From Actinoplanes sp. SE50/110 (GTDB lineage: Bacteria > Actinomycetota > Actinomycetes > Mycobacteriales > Micromonosporaceae): 64,000 nucleotides of DNA. Made by a program: the position numbers and the translations under genes. Location of the stretch: assembly GCF_900119315.1 (NCBI RefSeq), contig NZ_LT827010.1, positions 4,993,001-5,057,000 on the forward strand. The letters run 5' to 3'. Shown here piece after piece: positions 50,847-58,642 of this stretch. The notes below the pieces were generated by a model. The model saw only the letters and a list, made by a program, of their open reading frames with translations. It searched no databases and was not told where the DNA came from. Within the stretch, counting starts at the first letter, position 1; the number at the start of each line of letters is the position of its first letter.

Positions 50847-51091
50847 GATCCACCTGGGAGGTTCGGGAGGTCGGGCAGATTCGGGAGGTCGGGCAGATTC
50901 GGGAAGTCGGTGGGGAATCCGCTGGGCAGCGCCGGGAACGACGGCAGGCCCGGGATGCGGGACAGGTCGTCCGCGGTCGGCCGGTGCGGCTCGACGCCGA
51001 CCCCGACGCCCACCCCGATCGCGGCGGCCACCAGGCCGACGACGCCCGCTACCAGCAGCGTGCGCCAGGATTTGCGGTTGTCGATGTCCAT
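50843..51091 (-). CDS. Small membrane protein with Pro/Leu repeats
   Basis: 82 residues from ATG 51091. The stop overlaps the PrsW start by 4 bp. A short basic head (DNRKSWR) precedes one helix (LLVAGVVGLVAAAIGVGVGVG). The exported tail carries a repeat of the type LPDLPN in three tandem copies and ends GGS. It may be a sensor or a regulator of PrsW. It is the first gene of the operon, and the 121-bp gap to the divergent PPOX gene holds a TATGGT -10-like box. Confidence 0.7.
   Translation of the reverse strand: MDIDNRKSWRTLLVAGVVGLVAAAIGVGVGVGVEPHRPTADDLSRIPGLPSFPALPSGFPTDFPNLPDLPNLPDLPNLPGGS
50862..50915. repeat. 18-bp tandem repeats (three copies)
   Basis: TTCGGGAGGTCGGGCAGA repeats at 50862, 50880 and, degenerate, at 50898. 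It encodes the LPDLPN-like repeat of the small membrane protein. The frame-preserving period suggests the copy number can vary. Confidence 0.85.
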
Positions 51092-51212
51092 CGCGCCACA
51101 CAGTCCCCTTCTGCCCGAGACCGGAACACAGGTCCCGGACCATACCGGACATCGACGCATCACGTTGTCCCATGCCGGAATACCGGCCCGGCGCCGCGAC
51201 TTGGCGACAGAC

Positions 51213-51647
51213 ATGACCACCGATTTCGATCCGCACGCGCTGATCGCGGGAAGCCGCCTCGGGATTCTCGCCACCCTGCGCAGGGACGGCCGCCCGCAGC
51301 TGTCGCCGATCCTGCCCTTCTACGACCGGGACGCCGGAACGATCTTCGTGTCGATGACCGAGGGCCGGGCCAAGACCGCCAACCTGCGCCGCGACCCGCG
51401 CGGGTCGATCTCGGTGACCAGCGCCGACGGCCGGTCCTGGGCGACCGCCGACGGGGTCGCCACGCTGATCGGCCCGGGCACCGACCCGCACGGCCCGGAG
51501 GTGGAGGCGCTGGTCGACTACTTCCGCCGGGCGGCCGGCGAGCACCCGGACTGGGCGCAGTACCGGCGGGTAATGGTCGACGACCGGCGGGTGCTGCTCG
51601 CGCTGAGGGTGACGCACGTCTACGGACAGGCGATCACCGCGGATTGA
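51213..51647 (+). CDS. PPOX-class (F420-binding-type) oxidoreductase
   Basis: 144 residues from ATG 51213. ILATLRRDGRPQLSPILPFYD, GTIFVSMTEGRAKTANLRRDPR and a central GVATLIG strand are the split-barrel pattern of Rv1155-like F420-dependent enzymes. The TEGRAKTANLRRDP loop supplies phosphate contacts for the cofactor. It is divergent from the PrsW operon, and the substrate is unknown. Confidence 0.88.
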   Translation: MTTDFDPHALIAGSRLGILATLRRDGRPQLSPILPFYDRDAGTIFVSMTEGRAKTANLRRDPRGSISVTSADGRSWATADGVATLIGPGTDPHGPEVEALVDYFRRAAGEHPDWAQYRRVMVDDRRVLLALRVTHVYGQAITAD

Positions 51648-51695
51648 GCCCCGGGAAACGCTTGGGACGCCCGGGTGGCGGCCGATGGAGCGGTC

Positions 51696-52475
51696 ATGCC
51701 CATCGAGCAGTCCGCGACGCATCCGGTCGAGTGGTGGCAGCAGTTCCAGACCGCTACCGAGCGGTTCGACGAGGCCATCCTGACCACCGGCCTGACCGAG
51801 CTGTTGCTGCCCAAGATCGTGTCGCAGCTGCTGCAGCGGGAGGCGGACATCGCCTCCGACATCGCCATCGCGTACCGCAACAGACCGGGCAGCGAGGGCC
51901 TTCGCGACCGCTACGACAAGGCGGCGGCCCGGCTCCGCGAGACCATCGAGCGGCTCGCGGACCGGGACGTCGACCGGGCCACCCTGCTCGAGGCCGAGGC
52001 GGTGTCCTGGGTGATCGGCGGCGACTACGCGCGCGCGGCCGCCGAGATCGAACCCCGGGTCGGCGCGGTCGTCCTGCTGCGCATCTTCGTGTCCGCGTTG
52101 CGGGTCGCGCAGCTGGACGTCAACGTCACCGCGAATCTGCTGAACGCCGGCCGCACCCCGACCGAGGCGATCCACGCCGGCCGGCTGCTCGGCCGCTACG
52201 GCTACTGGCCGGAGTGGCTGCGGGACCTGGTGGTCGAGCACGCGCTGGCCGGCACGCTGAACGACGACTTCGTCGCCGCCCTGGACATGTGCGCGTTCGC
52301 CACGCTGCGCTCCACCCAGGCCCGCTTCGCCCGCAGCCTGCTGCGCGGCGAACCGGCGGCGATCACCACCGCGGCCCGCACCCTGGAGACGATCGGCGAG
52401 ACGGAGATCGCCGCCCGGCTGCGGCAGGGCGACATGAAGGCGGTCGCCTTCGCCGCCCGCTTCGCCGCCGTCTGA
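51696..52475 (+). CDS. Hypothetical helical protein
   Basis: 259 residues from ATG 51696, with GGAG seven bases upstream. It is soluble and almost entirely helical (LRDRYDKAAARLRETIERLADRD). A central segment, VGAVVLLRIFVSALRVAQLDVNVTANLL, is hydrophobic enough to be a buried helix. It has a single Cys (DMCAF). No family is recognised. The gene is co-directional with the PPOX and methyltransferase genes. Confidence 0.65.
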   Translation: MPIEQSATHPVEWWQQFQTATERFDEAILTTGLTELLLPKIVSQLLQREADIASDIAIAYRNRPGSEGLRDRYDKAAARLRETIERLADRDVDRATLLEAEAVSWVIGGDYARAAAEIEPRVGAVVLLRIFVSALRVAQLDVNVTANLLNAGRTPTEAIHAGRLLGRYGYWPEWLRDLVVEHALAGTLNDDFVAALDMCAFATLRSTQARFARSLLRGEPAAITTAARTLETIGETEIAARLRQGDMKAVAFAARFAAV

Positions 52476-52544
52476 CCGGATCACCACCCGATGGCGGCGG
52501 TACGCCGATGCCGGCCCCGCCGATCCCTGCGTCATGATCGGTAC

Positions 52545-53264
52545 ATGAGCGAGTTCCCGGCCGGTGACACCGCGAGGGCGCGACTGCTCGATCAGCGGGC
52601 GCTGCACGCCTCCTCGGTGGGGGCGAACAACGCGATGAACCGGGACCGTCGGCTCACCGGCGTCAACAGCTACGCCCGGGTGCTCGGCTTCGATCCGGTG
52701 GGCCACCTGACCGGGCCGGACCCCGCCTGGCTGGACCTGTGCTGCGGCAGCGGCCGGGCGCTGCTGCAGGCCGCCGGCCGGCTCCGGGGCGCGGCGACGC
52801 TGATCGGCGTGGATCTGGTGGACGCCTTCGCCGGGGCCGCCGACGGGGTGACGTTCGTGGCGGCGCCGCTGGAGGACTGGGCGCCGGACCGGGCGTTCGA
52901 CCTGATCACCTGTGTGCACGGGCTGCATTACGTGGGCGACAAGCTGGGCATGCTGGTCCGGGTGGCCCGCTGGCTGGCGCCGGGTGGGCGGTTCGTCGCC
53001 GATCTCGATCTGGGCGGCGTGCGGCTGGCGGACGGGCGGCCGGCCGGGCGCCGGCTCGTCGGGCGGCTGCGGCAGGCCGGCTTCGACTACGACGGCCGCC
53101 GCCGACGGATCAGCTGCACCGGGCCGCGCAAGTGGGAGATTCCCGGCGAGTATCTGGGTGCCGACGACCGGGCCGGGGCCAACTACACCGGGCAGCCGGC
53201 GGTGGACTCGTACTACCGGTTCGCCGGGCGCGGACCGACGGGCATAAACGTGTCGACGGGATAG
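52545..53264 (+). CDS. Class I SAM-dependent methyltransferase
   Basis: 239 residues from ATG 52545. Motif I reads WLDLCCGSGRALL, the acidic strand 2 ends IGVDLVDAF, and motif IV is DLITCVHGLHYV. LAPGGRFVADLDLGG is the post-III strand. The C-terminus carries an extra beta segment ending in SYYRFAG. The substrate is unknown. It is followed after 11 bp by the LLM flavin gene, so co-transcription is likely. Confidence 0.9.
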   Translation: MSEFPAGDTARARLLDQRALHASSVGANNAMNRDRRLTGVNSYARVLGFDPVGHLTGPDPAWLDLCCGSGRALLQAAGRLRGAATLIGVDLVDAFAGAADGVTFVAAPLEDWAPDRAFDLITCVHGLHYVGDKLGMLVRVARWLAPGGRFVADLDLGGVRLADGRPAGRRLVGRLRQAGFDYDGRRRRISCTGPRKWEIPGEYLGADDRAGANYTGQPAVDSYYRFAGRGPTGINVSTG

Positions 53265-53275
53265 TTGACGTGGCA

Positions 53276-54325
53276 ATGACAGACGTGATCTTCGGCTTGG
53301 ACACCTTCGGTGACGTGCCGCAGGACGACGCGGGCGCACCGCTCTCGCAGGCCGCCGCCCTCCGCCGGGTCGTCGACGAGGCGGTGCTCGCCGACCAGCT
53401 CGGCGTCGACGTGATCGCGCTCGGCGAGCACCACCGCCCGGAGTATTCGATCACCAGCCCGGAGACCGTGCTCGCCGCGATCGCCGGCCGCACCGAACGG
53501 ATCCGGCTGGCTTCCGGGGTCACCGTGCTCAGCTCCGACGACCCGGTCCGGGTCTTCCAGCGCTTCGCCACGCTCGACGCGGTCTCCGGCGGACGGGCCC
53601 AGGCGATCCTGGGCCGCGGCTCGTTCACCGAGTCCTTCCCGCTCTTCGGGTACGACCTGAGCGACTACGACGTGCTCTTCGAGGAGAAACTCGAGCTGTT
53701 CGTCCAGTTGCTCGACGAGAAGCCGGTGACCTGGAGCGGGACGACCCGCGCGCCGCTCGTCGACGCGGACGTGTTCCCGCGGACCGAGTCGGGCCGCCTG
53801 GACACCTGGGTCGGGGTCGGCGGCTCCCCGCAGTCGGTGGTCCGCACCGCCCGGCACGGACTGCCGCTGATGCTCGCGATCATCGGCGGGCCGCCGGACC
53901 GGTTCGCGCCGTTCGTCGACCTCTATCGGCGGGCCACCGCGCAGCTCGGCACGGTCGCACACCCCGTCGGCATGCACTCGCCGGGCTTCTTGGCCGACAC
54001 CGACGAGCAGGCCCGCGAGCTGTTCTACCCGCACTACAGGGTGCAGCGCGACCGGATCGGCGCGTCCCGCGGCTGGCCGCCGCTGCGCCGCGCGGAATTC
54101 GAGGCGGAGATCGAGGACGGTTCCCTGTACGTCGGTAGCCCGGACACCGTCGCCCGGAAGATCAGCCGCGCGATCCGGGCGCTGGACGTGGGCCGCTTCG
54201 ACCTGGTCTACACGGTCGGCGCCCAGCCGGTCGGCGCCCGGCTGCGCGCCGTCGAGCTGTTCGGCGCCAAGGTGATCCCGATGGTCCGGGACATGCTCAC
54301 CGGGTCCGGGCCGCTCGCCACATAG
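53276..54325 (+). CDS. LLM-class flavin-dependent oxidoreductase
   Basis: 349 residues from ATG 53276. It has a luciferase-like TIM barrel: IFGLDTFGD, LGVDVIALGEHHRPEYSITSPE, RIRLASGVTVLSSDDPVRVFQRFATLD and GRAQAILGRGSF, then VGSPDTVARKI. The pattern matches the group close to bacterial luciferase-like FMN or F420 enzymes with unknown substrates. Its last codons lie in the first copy of a 44-bp tandem repeat, which continues past the stop. Confidence 0.92.
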   Translation: MTDVIFGLDTFGDVPQDDAGAPLSQAAALRRVVDEAVLADQLGVDVIALGEHHRPEYSITSPETVLAAIAGRTERIRLASGVTVLSSDDPVRVFQRFATLDAVSGGRAQAILGRGSFTESFPLFGYDLSDYDVLFEEKLELFVQLLDEKPVTWSGTTRAPLVDADVFPRTESGRLDTWVGVGGSPQSVVRTARHGLPLMLAIIGGPPDRFAPFVDLYRRATAQLGTVAHPVGMHSPGFLADTDEQARELFYPHYRVQRDRIGASRGWPPLRRAEFEAEIEDGSLYVGSPDTVARKISRAIRALDVGRFDLVYTVGAQPVGARLRAVELFGAKVIPMVRDMLTGSGPLAT

Positions 54326-54439
54326 CCCGATGTCCCCGCCGCGACGCGGGACCGGCGCTCGCCGCATAGCCCGATGTCCCCGCCGCGACGCGGGGTCGGC
54401 GCTCGCCGCATAGCCCGATTTCCCCGCCGCGACACGGCG
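54321..54439. repeat. 44-bp tandem repeat (2.7 copies)
   Basis: Units starting CATAGCCCGATGTCCCCGCC begin at 54321, 54365 and 54409. The first two differ by two bases, and the third is truncated and diverged. Each contains a CCGCG-A-CGCGG palindrome (CCGCGACACGG in the third). The first copy includes the TAG of the LLM gene. The repeat may serve as a terminator-like or REP-like element. Confidence 0.9.
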
Positions 54440-54459
54440 TTGGTTGGAATGCTCGGAAG

Positions 54460-55137
54460 ATGCGCGCCCGCCTGCTGACCACCGCCTCGATCCTGGTCGT
54501 GGTGGGCGGGTGCGGCACCGCGCCCGGCGCGGTGAAGCCGGCCGGGCTGACACCGGCGGCCAGCCCCCGGGTGAGCACGTCGGTACCGGTGTCGCCGGGG
54601 GTGAGCACCGGGTGGGAGATCACCGTCTACTACACCGCGGTGCAGCGTTTCCACACCGGCGCGCCCACCCGGGTAACCGGCTGCGACCGGCTGGACTGCT
54701 CGAACGGCAAGGACGACCTGGGTTCCTACCCGGCCGACTTCGTGCAGGCGGTCAAGGACGAGGGCACCGGCCAGACCGCCGACGGTCACTACCTGAACTG
54801 GTCGTACGACGTCGGCTATTGGCTGGACAGCGAACCGCGCGACACCGACGGGGACCGGCTGCGACCGTTCGTGTCGGCGGCCGCCGATCCGAACGTGCTG
54901 CCGCACGGCACCCGCTTCACGATCGAGGACTGCGGCTCGCAGGATGACGGTTCCGCCCCGCAGGAGGCGGTCTGCGCCGCGCTCCGGGACGGCGCCTGGG
55001 AGGTCACCGACGAGTTCACGCCGGGGCTGGGCGGGTCGAAGCACATCGACGCCTACATCGGCCCGGAGACCGGCGCGGGTTTCACCGGCTCCGACTGGTA
55101 CATCACGCTGACCCGGGCGAGGATCAGCATCGGGTGA
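54460..55137 (+). CDS. Lipoprotein with a 3D/RlpA-like barrel
   Basis: 225 residues from ATG 54460. The lipobox VVGGC gives lipidation near residue 18. After a Pro/Ser linker, the domain EITVYYTAVQRFH, FIED-type strands, LPHGTRFTIEDCG and EFTPGLGGSKHIDAYIG resembles a double-psi beta-barrel of the 3D/RlpA kind (LP-G-x-x-x-x-I-x-D-x-G, then K-x-I-D). Such domains bind peptidoglycan strands. Four Cys in the domain may form disulfides. It lies just after the repeat array. Confidence 0.7.
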   Translation: MRARLLTTASILVVVGGCGTAPGAVKPAGLTPAASPRVSTSVPVSPGVSTGWEITVYYTAVQRFHTGAPTRVTGCDRLDCSNGKDDLGSYPADFVQAVKDEGTGQTADGHYLNWSYDVGYWLDSEPRDTDGDRLRPFVSAAADPNVLPHGTRFTIEDCGSQDDGSAPQEAVCAALRDGAWEVTDEFTPGLGGSKHIDAYIGPETGAGFTGSDWYITLTRARISIG

Positions 55138-55158
55138 CGCCCGGCCGGGCGGTGGGCG

Positions 55159-56439
55159 CTATTCGTCGTGGACGCCGTCCCCGCCGATGTCATGATCGCG
55201 GGGACCCGGGAAGCAGACTCCGATTGCGGCAGCCGCCACGGCACAGCAGACGGCGATGGCCGTGAACACGGACGTGTACCCGCCTGTGGTGCGGTGCAGG
55301 GTGGCCGCGCCCAGCGGTGCGCCGGCTTTGGCGAGGGTCATCGGCGCGACCAGGACGCCGGCGAGAGTGGCGTAGCGACGGGTGTCGTAGCGCTCGGCGA
55401 GGATGACGGGTTTGGCGATGGTGGCCACGCCGAAGCCGAGGCCGAACCCGACCACCGCCACGATGGCGCCACCGGTGCTGGCGCCGACTGCGGGCAGTAG
55501 CAGGGCCGCGGCGGCCTGGATCGCGAAGATGCCGGCGGTGATGGTGGTGGTCCGGTAGCGGCTTTGCAGGCTGGTGGTGATCAGCCGTCCGGTGACGGAC
55601 AGGACGCCGAGGAGTCCGGCGATGGTGGCGGCGAAGGCGGGTGGGTGGCCCCACGTGGTGAGGGCGGCGACCAGCAGTACGGTGTAGGCACTGATCGCCA
55701 TGGCATGCGTGGTGAATCCGGCCGTCAGCACCCAGAATGCGCGATCGGCCAGCGCGGCCCGAACGACTGAGGCATCGACGTCGCGGTGCCGGGTGACCAG
55801 GTTCGTGGCTGCTGGTGGCCGTCGGACGGTGGCGGCGTGCAGTGGCGCGGTGATGGCGTGGATGCCGGCGAGGATCAGCAGGGTGGTGCGCCAGCCGTGC
55901 TGGTCGGTGAGCCAACCGGTCAGGGGCAGGAAGATGGTGCTGGCGAATCCGGCGACCGCGGTCAGCGTAAGCAGCGCCCGCGAGCGGCGCTCCGGCCGGC
56001 ACCAGGCGATGATCACGGCGAAGGCGGCTTCGTAGAGGCTGGCCGCCGACGCGACGCCGATGCCGATCTGCACGGCGTACAGCTGCCACACCTGGCCGAC
56101 GTGCGACCACCCCACCAGCAGCATGGTCCCGAGCAGGGAACCGCAGGTCATCAGCGTGCGGCCGCCGTGGCGGTCCAGCCGGCGGCCGAGCGGCACGGCC
56201 AGCACCGCGGAGGTGAGCACGGAGGCGGTGAACGCGCCGGTCACGGCGGTGGTGGAGGTGTGCAGGTCGGCAGCGATCGGGACGAGGAACACGACGAAGG
56301 CGTAGTAGAGGGTGCCGTAGCCGATGGTCTGGGTGATCGCCAATGCCGGGACCAGGGTCCGGTTACCGGGCGGTGACGACCGTCGGTGCCCGCCGGCGCG
56401 CCGGTCGGCGGGCACCGATGAGCCGGCGGGGTGCTTCAC
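55159..56439 (-). CDS. MFS transporter in the arsenic island
   Basis: 426 residues from GTG 56439, which overlaps the flavoprotein stop (GTGA). It has about 12 helices: QTIGYGTLYYAFVVFLVPIAADL, the loop PLGRRLDRHGGRTLM, and a second-half TGRLITTSLQSRYRT. Its coupling to an ArsO-like gene suggests export of an arsenic or organoarsenical species. No ArsB, Acr3 or ArsP is present here, so this may be the efflux step. The substrate is inferred from context. Confidence 0.85.
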   Translation of the reverse strand: MKHPAGSSVPADRRAGGHRRSSPPGNRTLVPALAITQTIGYGTLYYAFVVFLVPIAADLHTSTTAVTGAFTASVLTSAVLAVPLGRRLDRHGGRTLMTCGSLLGTMLLVGWSHVGQVWQLYAVQIGIGVASAASLYEAAFAVIIAWCRPERRSRALLTLTAVAGFASTIFLPLTGWLTDQHGWRTTLLILAGIHAITAPLHAATVRRPPAATNLVTRHRDVDASVVRAALADRAFWVLTAGFTTHAMAISAYTVLLVAALTTWGHPPAFAATIAGLLGVLSVTGRLITTSLQSRYRTTTITAGIFAIQAAAALLLPAVGASTGGAIVAVVGFGLGFGVATIAKPVILAERYDTRRYATLAGVLVAPMTLAKAGAPLGAATLHRTTGGYTSVFTAIAVCCAVAAAAIGVCFPGPRDHDIGGDGVHDE

Positions 56440-57971
56440 GAGCCGAAGCGGGCGGCGTTCCCGGCGACCCGGCTGGAGCTGCACACCCCGGTCTCGGGCA
56501 GGTCGAGCTGCACGTCGTCGGCGGCGGCGAAGTCGCCCGCGAGGGCGGCGGCGATGGAGCGGACCTGCTCGTAGCCGGTGGCCATCAGGAAGGTCGGCGC
56601 CCGGCCGTAGGACTTCATGCCGACGGCGTAGTAGTCCGGCTCGGGCTGGCCGAGCTCGCGGTAGCCGTGCGGGGCGACGGTGCCGCAGGAGTGCCGGTTC
56701 GGGTCGATCAGGTCGGCCAGGGTGCGGGTGCAGCCCAGGATCGGGTCCAGGTCCAGACGCAGCTCGCTCGCGAAGCTGTGGTCCGGGCGGAAGCCCGTCG
56801 CGGACACGACCCGGTCGGCGCTCAGGGTGCGCCCGTCGGCGGCGACCAGGGTGATGCCGGCGGCATCACGGCGCACGGTCTGCACGCCGAACCCGGTGAC
56901 CAGGGTGAGTCTGCCGGTGTCGACCAGGGCATGCAGGCCGGAGCCGAGCGCGCCGCGGGCCGGCAGCTCATCGGCGCCCTCGCCGCCGAAAGCCCGCTGC
57001 GCGGAGCCGCCGCGCACGGCCCAGGTGATCCGGGTGCCGGGCTCGGTCTCGGCCAGCCGCGCCAGGTCGAGCAGGGTATCGGCGGCCGAGTGCCCGGACC
57101 CGACCACGATGGTGTGCTTGCCGGCATGCTGCCGCCGGTCGGTGCCGAGCACGTCGGGCAGGGCGTGCTCGATCAGGTCGGCGGCGTCGGGCTCGCCGTG
57201 GGCGGGCAGCCCGTTCACTCCTAGGGGGTTGGGGGTGCGCCAGGTGCCGGACGCGTCGATGATCGCGCTGGCGGTGATCTCGGTGCCGTCGGCGAGCCGC
57301 ACGACGAAGGGCAGGTCGGCGCGGCCGGCGGTGCGTACGCGGTCGACGCCGAGGCGGCTGATCGCGGTGACCCGGGCGCCGAGGTGCAGGTGTGGGGCGA
57401 TCGCCGGCAGCTTGGCGAGGGGCTGCAGGTAGGTCTCGACCAGTTCGGCTCCGGTGGGCAGGCCGTCGTCGTCCGGCGCGGCCCAGCCGGCGGCGTCCAG
57501 CAGCCGGCGCGCGGCCGGGTCGATGTCGTAACGCCAGGGGCTGAACACCCCGACGTGGCCCCACTGCTGTATCGAGGCGCCGACCTGGTCACCGGCTTCC
57601 AGCACCAGGAACGGGAGGCCCTGCTCGTGCAGGTGGGCGGCGGCGGCCAGACCGACCGGTCCGGCGCCGATCACCACGACCGGCAGATCCCCCGGCTTCC
57701 GCGCGGTTACGCCGGCCGGTGGCGCTGCCGGGATGAGGGCCAGGTCCACCGCGCTGACCGTGGCGGCCGGCCCGCAGCAACCGGCCGCGGGGTCGGCCTG
57801 CACAGGTGCGGCCTGTGCGGCCGGACCGCAGCAGCCGGCGCCGTCGGCGACCGCCTCCGCCTTGGCGTCCGGGGCGCAGCAGGCGTCGGCGGCTGCGGCC
57901 TGTTCGACGGTGCCACAGCATGGGTCCTGCCCGGTGGCAGTCGGGGCGGTGTCGGAAGTGTCGCTACTCAT
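56436..57971 (-). CDS. ArsO-like flavin-dependent monooxygenase with Cys-pair N-terminal tail
   Basis: 511 residues from ATG 57971 with AGGAG eight bases upstream. The body (about 95-500) is a two-dinucleotide-site flavoprotein: VVVIGAGPVGLAAAAHL (FAD), FSPWRYDI, DASGTWRTPNPLG, VVGSGHSAADTLLDLA (NADPH), and SATGFRPDHSF. The first 75 residues are disordered and carry four Cys pairs (C18-C19, C31-C32, C47-C48, C65-C66). These could bind trivalent arsenic. ArsO proteins are found in ars operons, and their reaction is not settled. The gene is divergent from arsR. Confidence 0.85.
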   Translation of the reverse strand: MSSDTSDTAPTATGQDPCCGTVEQAAAADACCAPDAKAEAVADGAGCCGPAAQAAPVQADPAAGCCGPAATVSAVDLALIPAAPPAGVTARKPGDLPVVVIGAGPVGLAAAAHLHEQGLPFLVLEAGDQVGASIQQWGHVGVFSPWRYDIDPAARRLLDAAGWAAPDDDGLPTGAELVETYLQPLAKLPAIAPHLHLGARVTAISRLGVDRVRTAGRADLPFVVRLADGTEITASAIIDASGTWRTPNPLGVNGLPAHGEPDAADLIEHALPDVLGTDRRQHAGKHTIVVGSGHSAADTLLDLARLAETEPGTRITWAVRGGSAQRAFGGEGADELPARGALGSGLHALVDTGRLTLVTGFGVQTVRRDAAGITLVAADGRTLSADRVVSATGFRPDHSFASELRLDLDPILGCTRTLADLIDPNRHSCGTVAPHGYRELGQPEPDYYAVGMKSYGRAPTFLMATGYEQVRSIAAALAGDFAAADDVQLDLPETGVCSSSRVAGNAARFGS

Positions 57972-58031
57972 CGCGGGTACTCCTGGTGAATGAAGGCCGA
58001 GTCGGATGGCGGTTTCGTCGAGCTCATCACA

Positions 58032-58090
58032 CGGATTCGAAACGTGTCGAATCCGATGACTGTCGAAGCCAAGGTTGCACGCGGCTTCGA
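58032..58090. promoter_or_regulatory. Double inverted-repeat operator of the arsenic island
   Basis: CGGATTCGA (58032-58040) and TCGAATCCG (58047-58055) form a perfect 9-bp repeat around a 6-bp spacer. A second pair, TCGAAGCC (58063-58070) and GGCTTCGA (58083-58090), lies 7 bp downstream. All four half-sites share TCGAA. They fill the divergent promoter region between the flavoprotein and arsR. Confidence 0.75.
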
Positions 58091-58109
58091 TATCTGTCAA
58101 CCTCGACCC

Positions 58110-58475
58110 ATGTCGAAACCACCGGTCGTGTCCGTCGCCCCACAGACGCCCTGCTGCACGCCGATGGCGCAACAGCGGATCCCCGCCCCCGCCGCCGCCA
58201 CCCTCGCGCAGGCATTCAAGGCGCTGGGCGACCCGATCCGGCTGCAGCTGATGTCGATGATCGCCTCGGCGCCGGGCGGGGAGATCTGCGTCTGCGACCT
58301 CACCCCGGCCTTCACGATCTCCGGGACCACCATCTCGCACCACCTGAAGGTGCTGCGCGAAGCCGGGCTGATCGACGGCGAACGCCGCGCCAGCTGGGTC
58401 TACTACCGCCCCCGCCCGGAGCTGATGCGACAGCTGTCGACCCTGCTCTCGGTCGACGAATCCGTGCCGGCCTGA
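58110..58475 (+). CDS. arsR: ArsR arsenical-responsive repressor
   Basis: 121 residues from ATG 58110; ATG 58056 would add 18 residues and falls inside the operator. The recognition helix is TISGTTISHHLKVLREAGLIDGE, and the metal site GEICVCDLTPAF has C60 and C62 in the canonical alpha-3 position (CxCD). An extra N-terminal Cys pair (C15-C16) may add a third ligand or mirror the Cys-pair tail of the flavoprotein. It probably represses both divergent transcripts. Confidence 0.92.
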   Translation: MSKPPVVSVAPQTPCCTPMAQQRIPAPAAATLAQAFKALGDPIRLQLMSMIASAPGGEICVCDLTPAFTISGTTISHHLKVLREAGLIDGERRASWVYYRPRPELMRQLSTLLSVDESVPA

Positions 58476-58488
58476 TCCCGACCACCCG

Positions 58489-58607
58489 TCACAGGCGGGC
58501 GCTGCGGCGCTCGATGAAGACGACGTCGCGCCACCGACCACCCTGCGCCGCGTGCCGGCCGATGCCTCCCGCACACCCACGACCCGGAACCCGCAGGATC
58601 GATGCAG
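58489..58607 (-). pseudogene. GNAT acetyltransferase relic (ArsN/Pat-like C-terminus)
   Basis: One frame reads LHRSCGFRVVGVREA, and the next reads GIGRHAAQGG then GRWRDVVFIERRS, ending at a stop at 58489. Together they form the last about 40 residues of a phosphinothricin/ArsN-type GNAT, whose G-R-W-R-D-V-V end is diagnostic. A frameshift and loss of the remaining 120 residues mark a relic. It lies opposite to arsR and the aquaglyceroporin gene. Confidence 0.65.
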
Positions 58608-58642
58608 GGCTGACCACCCACCACACCCGGAGCTGCACTGTC

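Noticed and set aside
47262..51091. Classical secreted polymorphic toxin with cognate immunity
   Set aside because: There is no export domain (WXG, LXG, RHS or ESX-type) and the second membrane helix argues against secretion, so I kept only the membrane-tethered hypothesis.
54321..54439. Possible CRISPR array
   Set aside because: The 44-bp units are contiguous with no unique spacers, and there are no cas genes.
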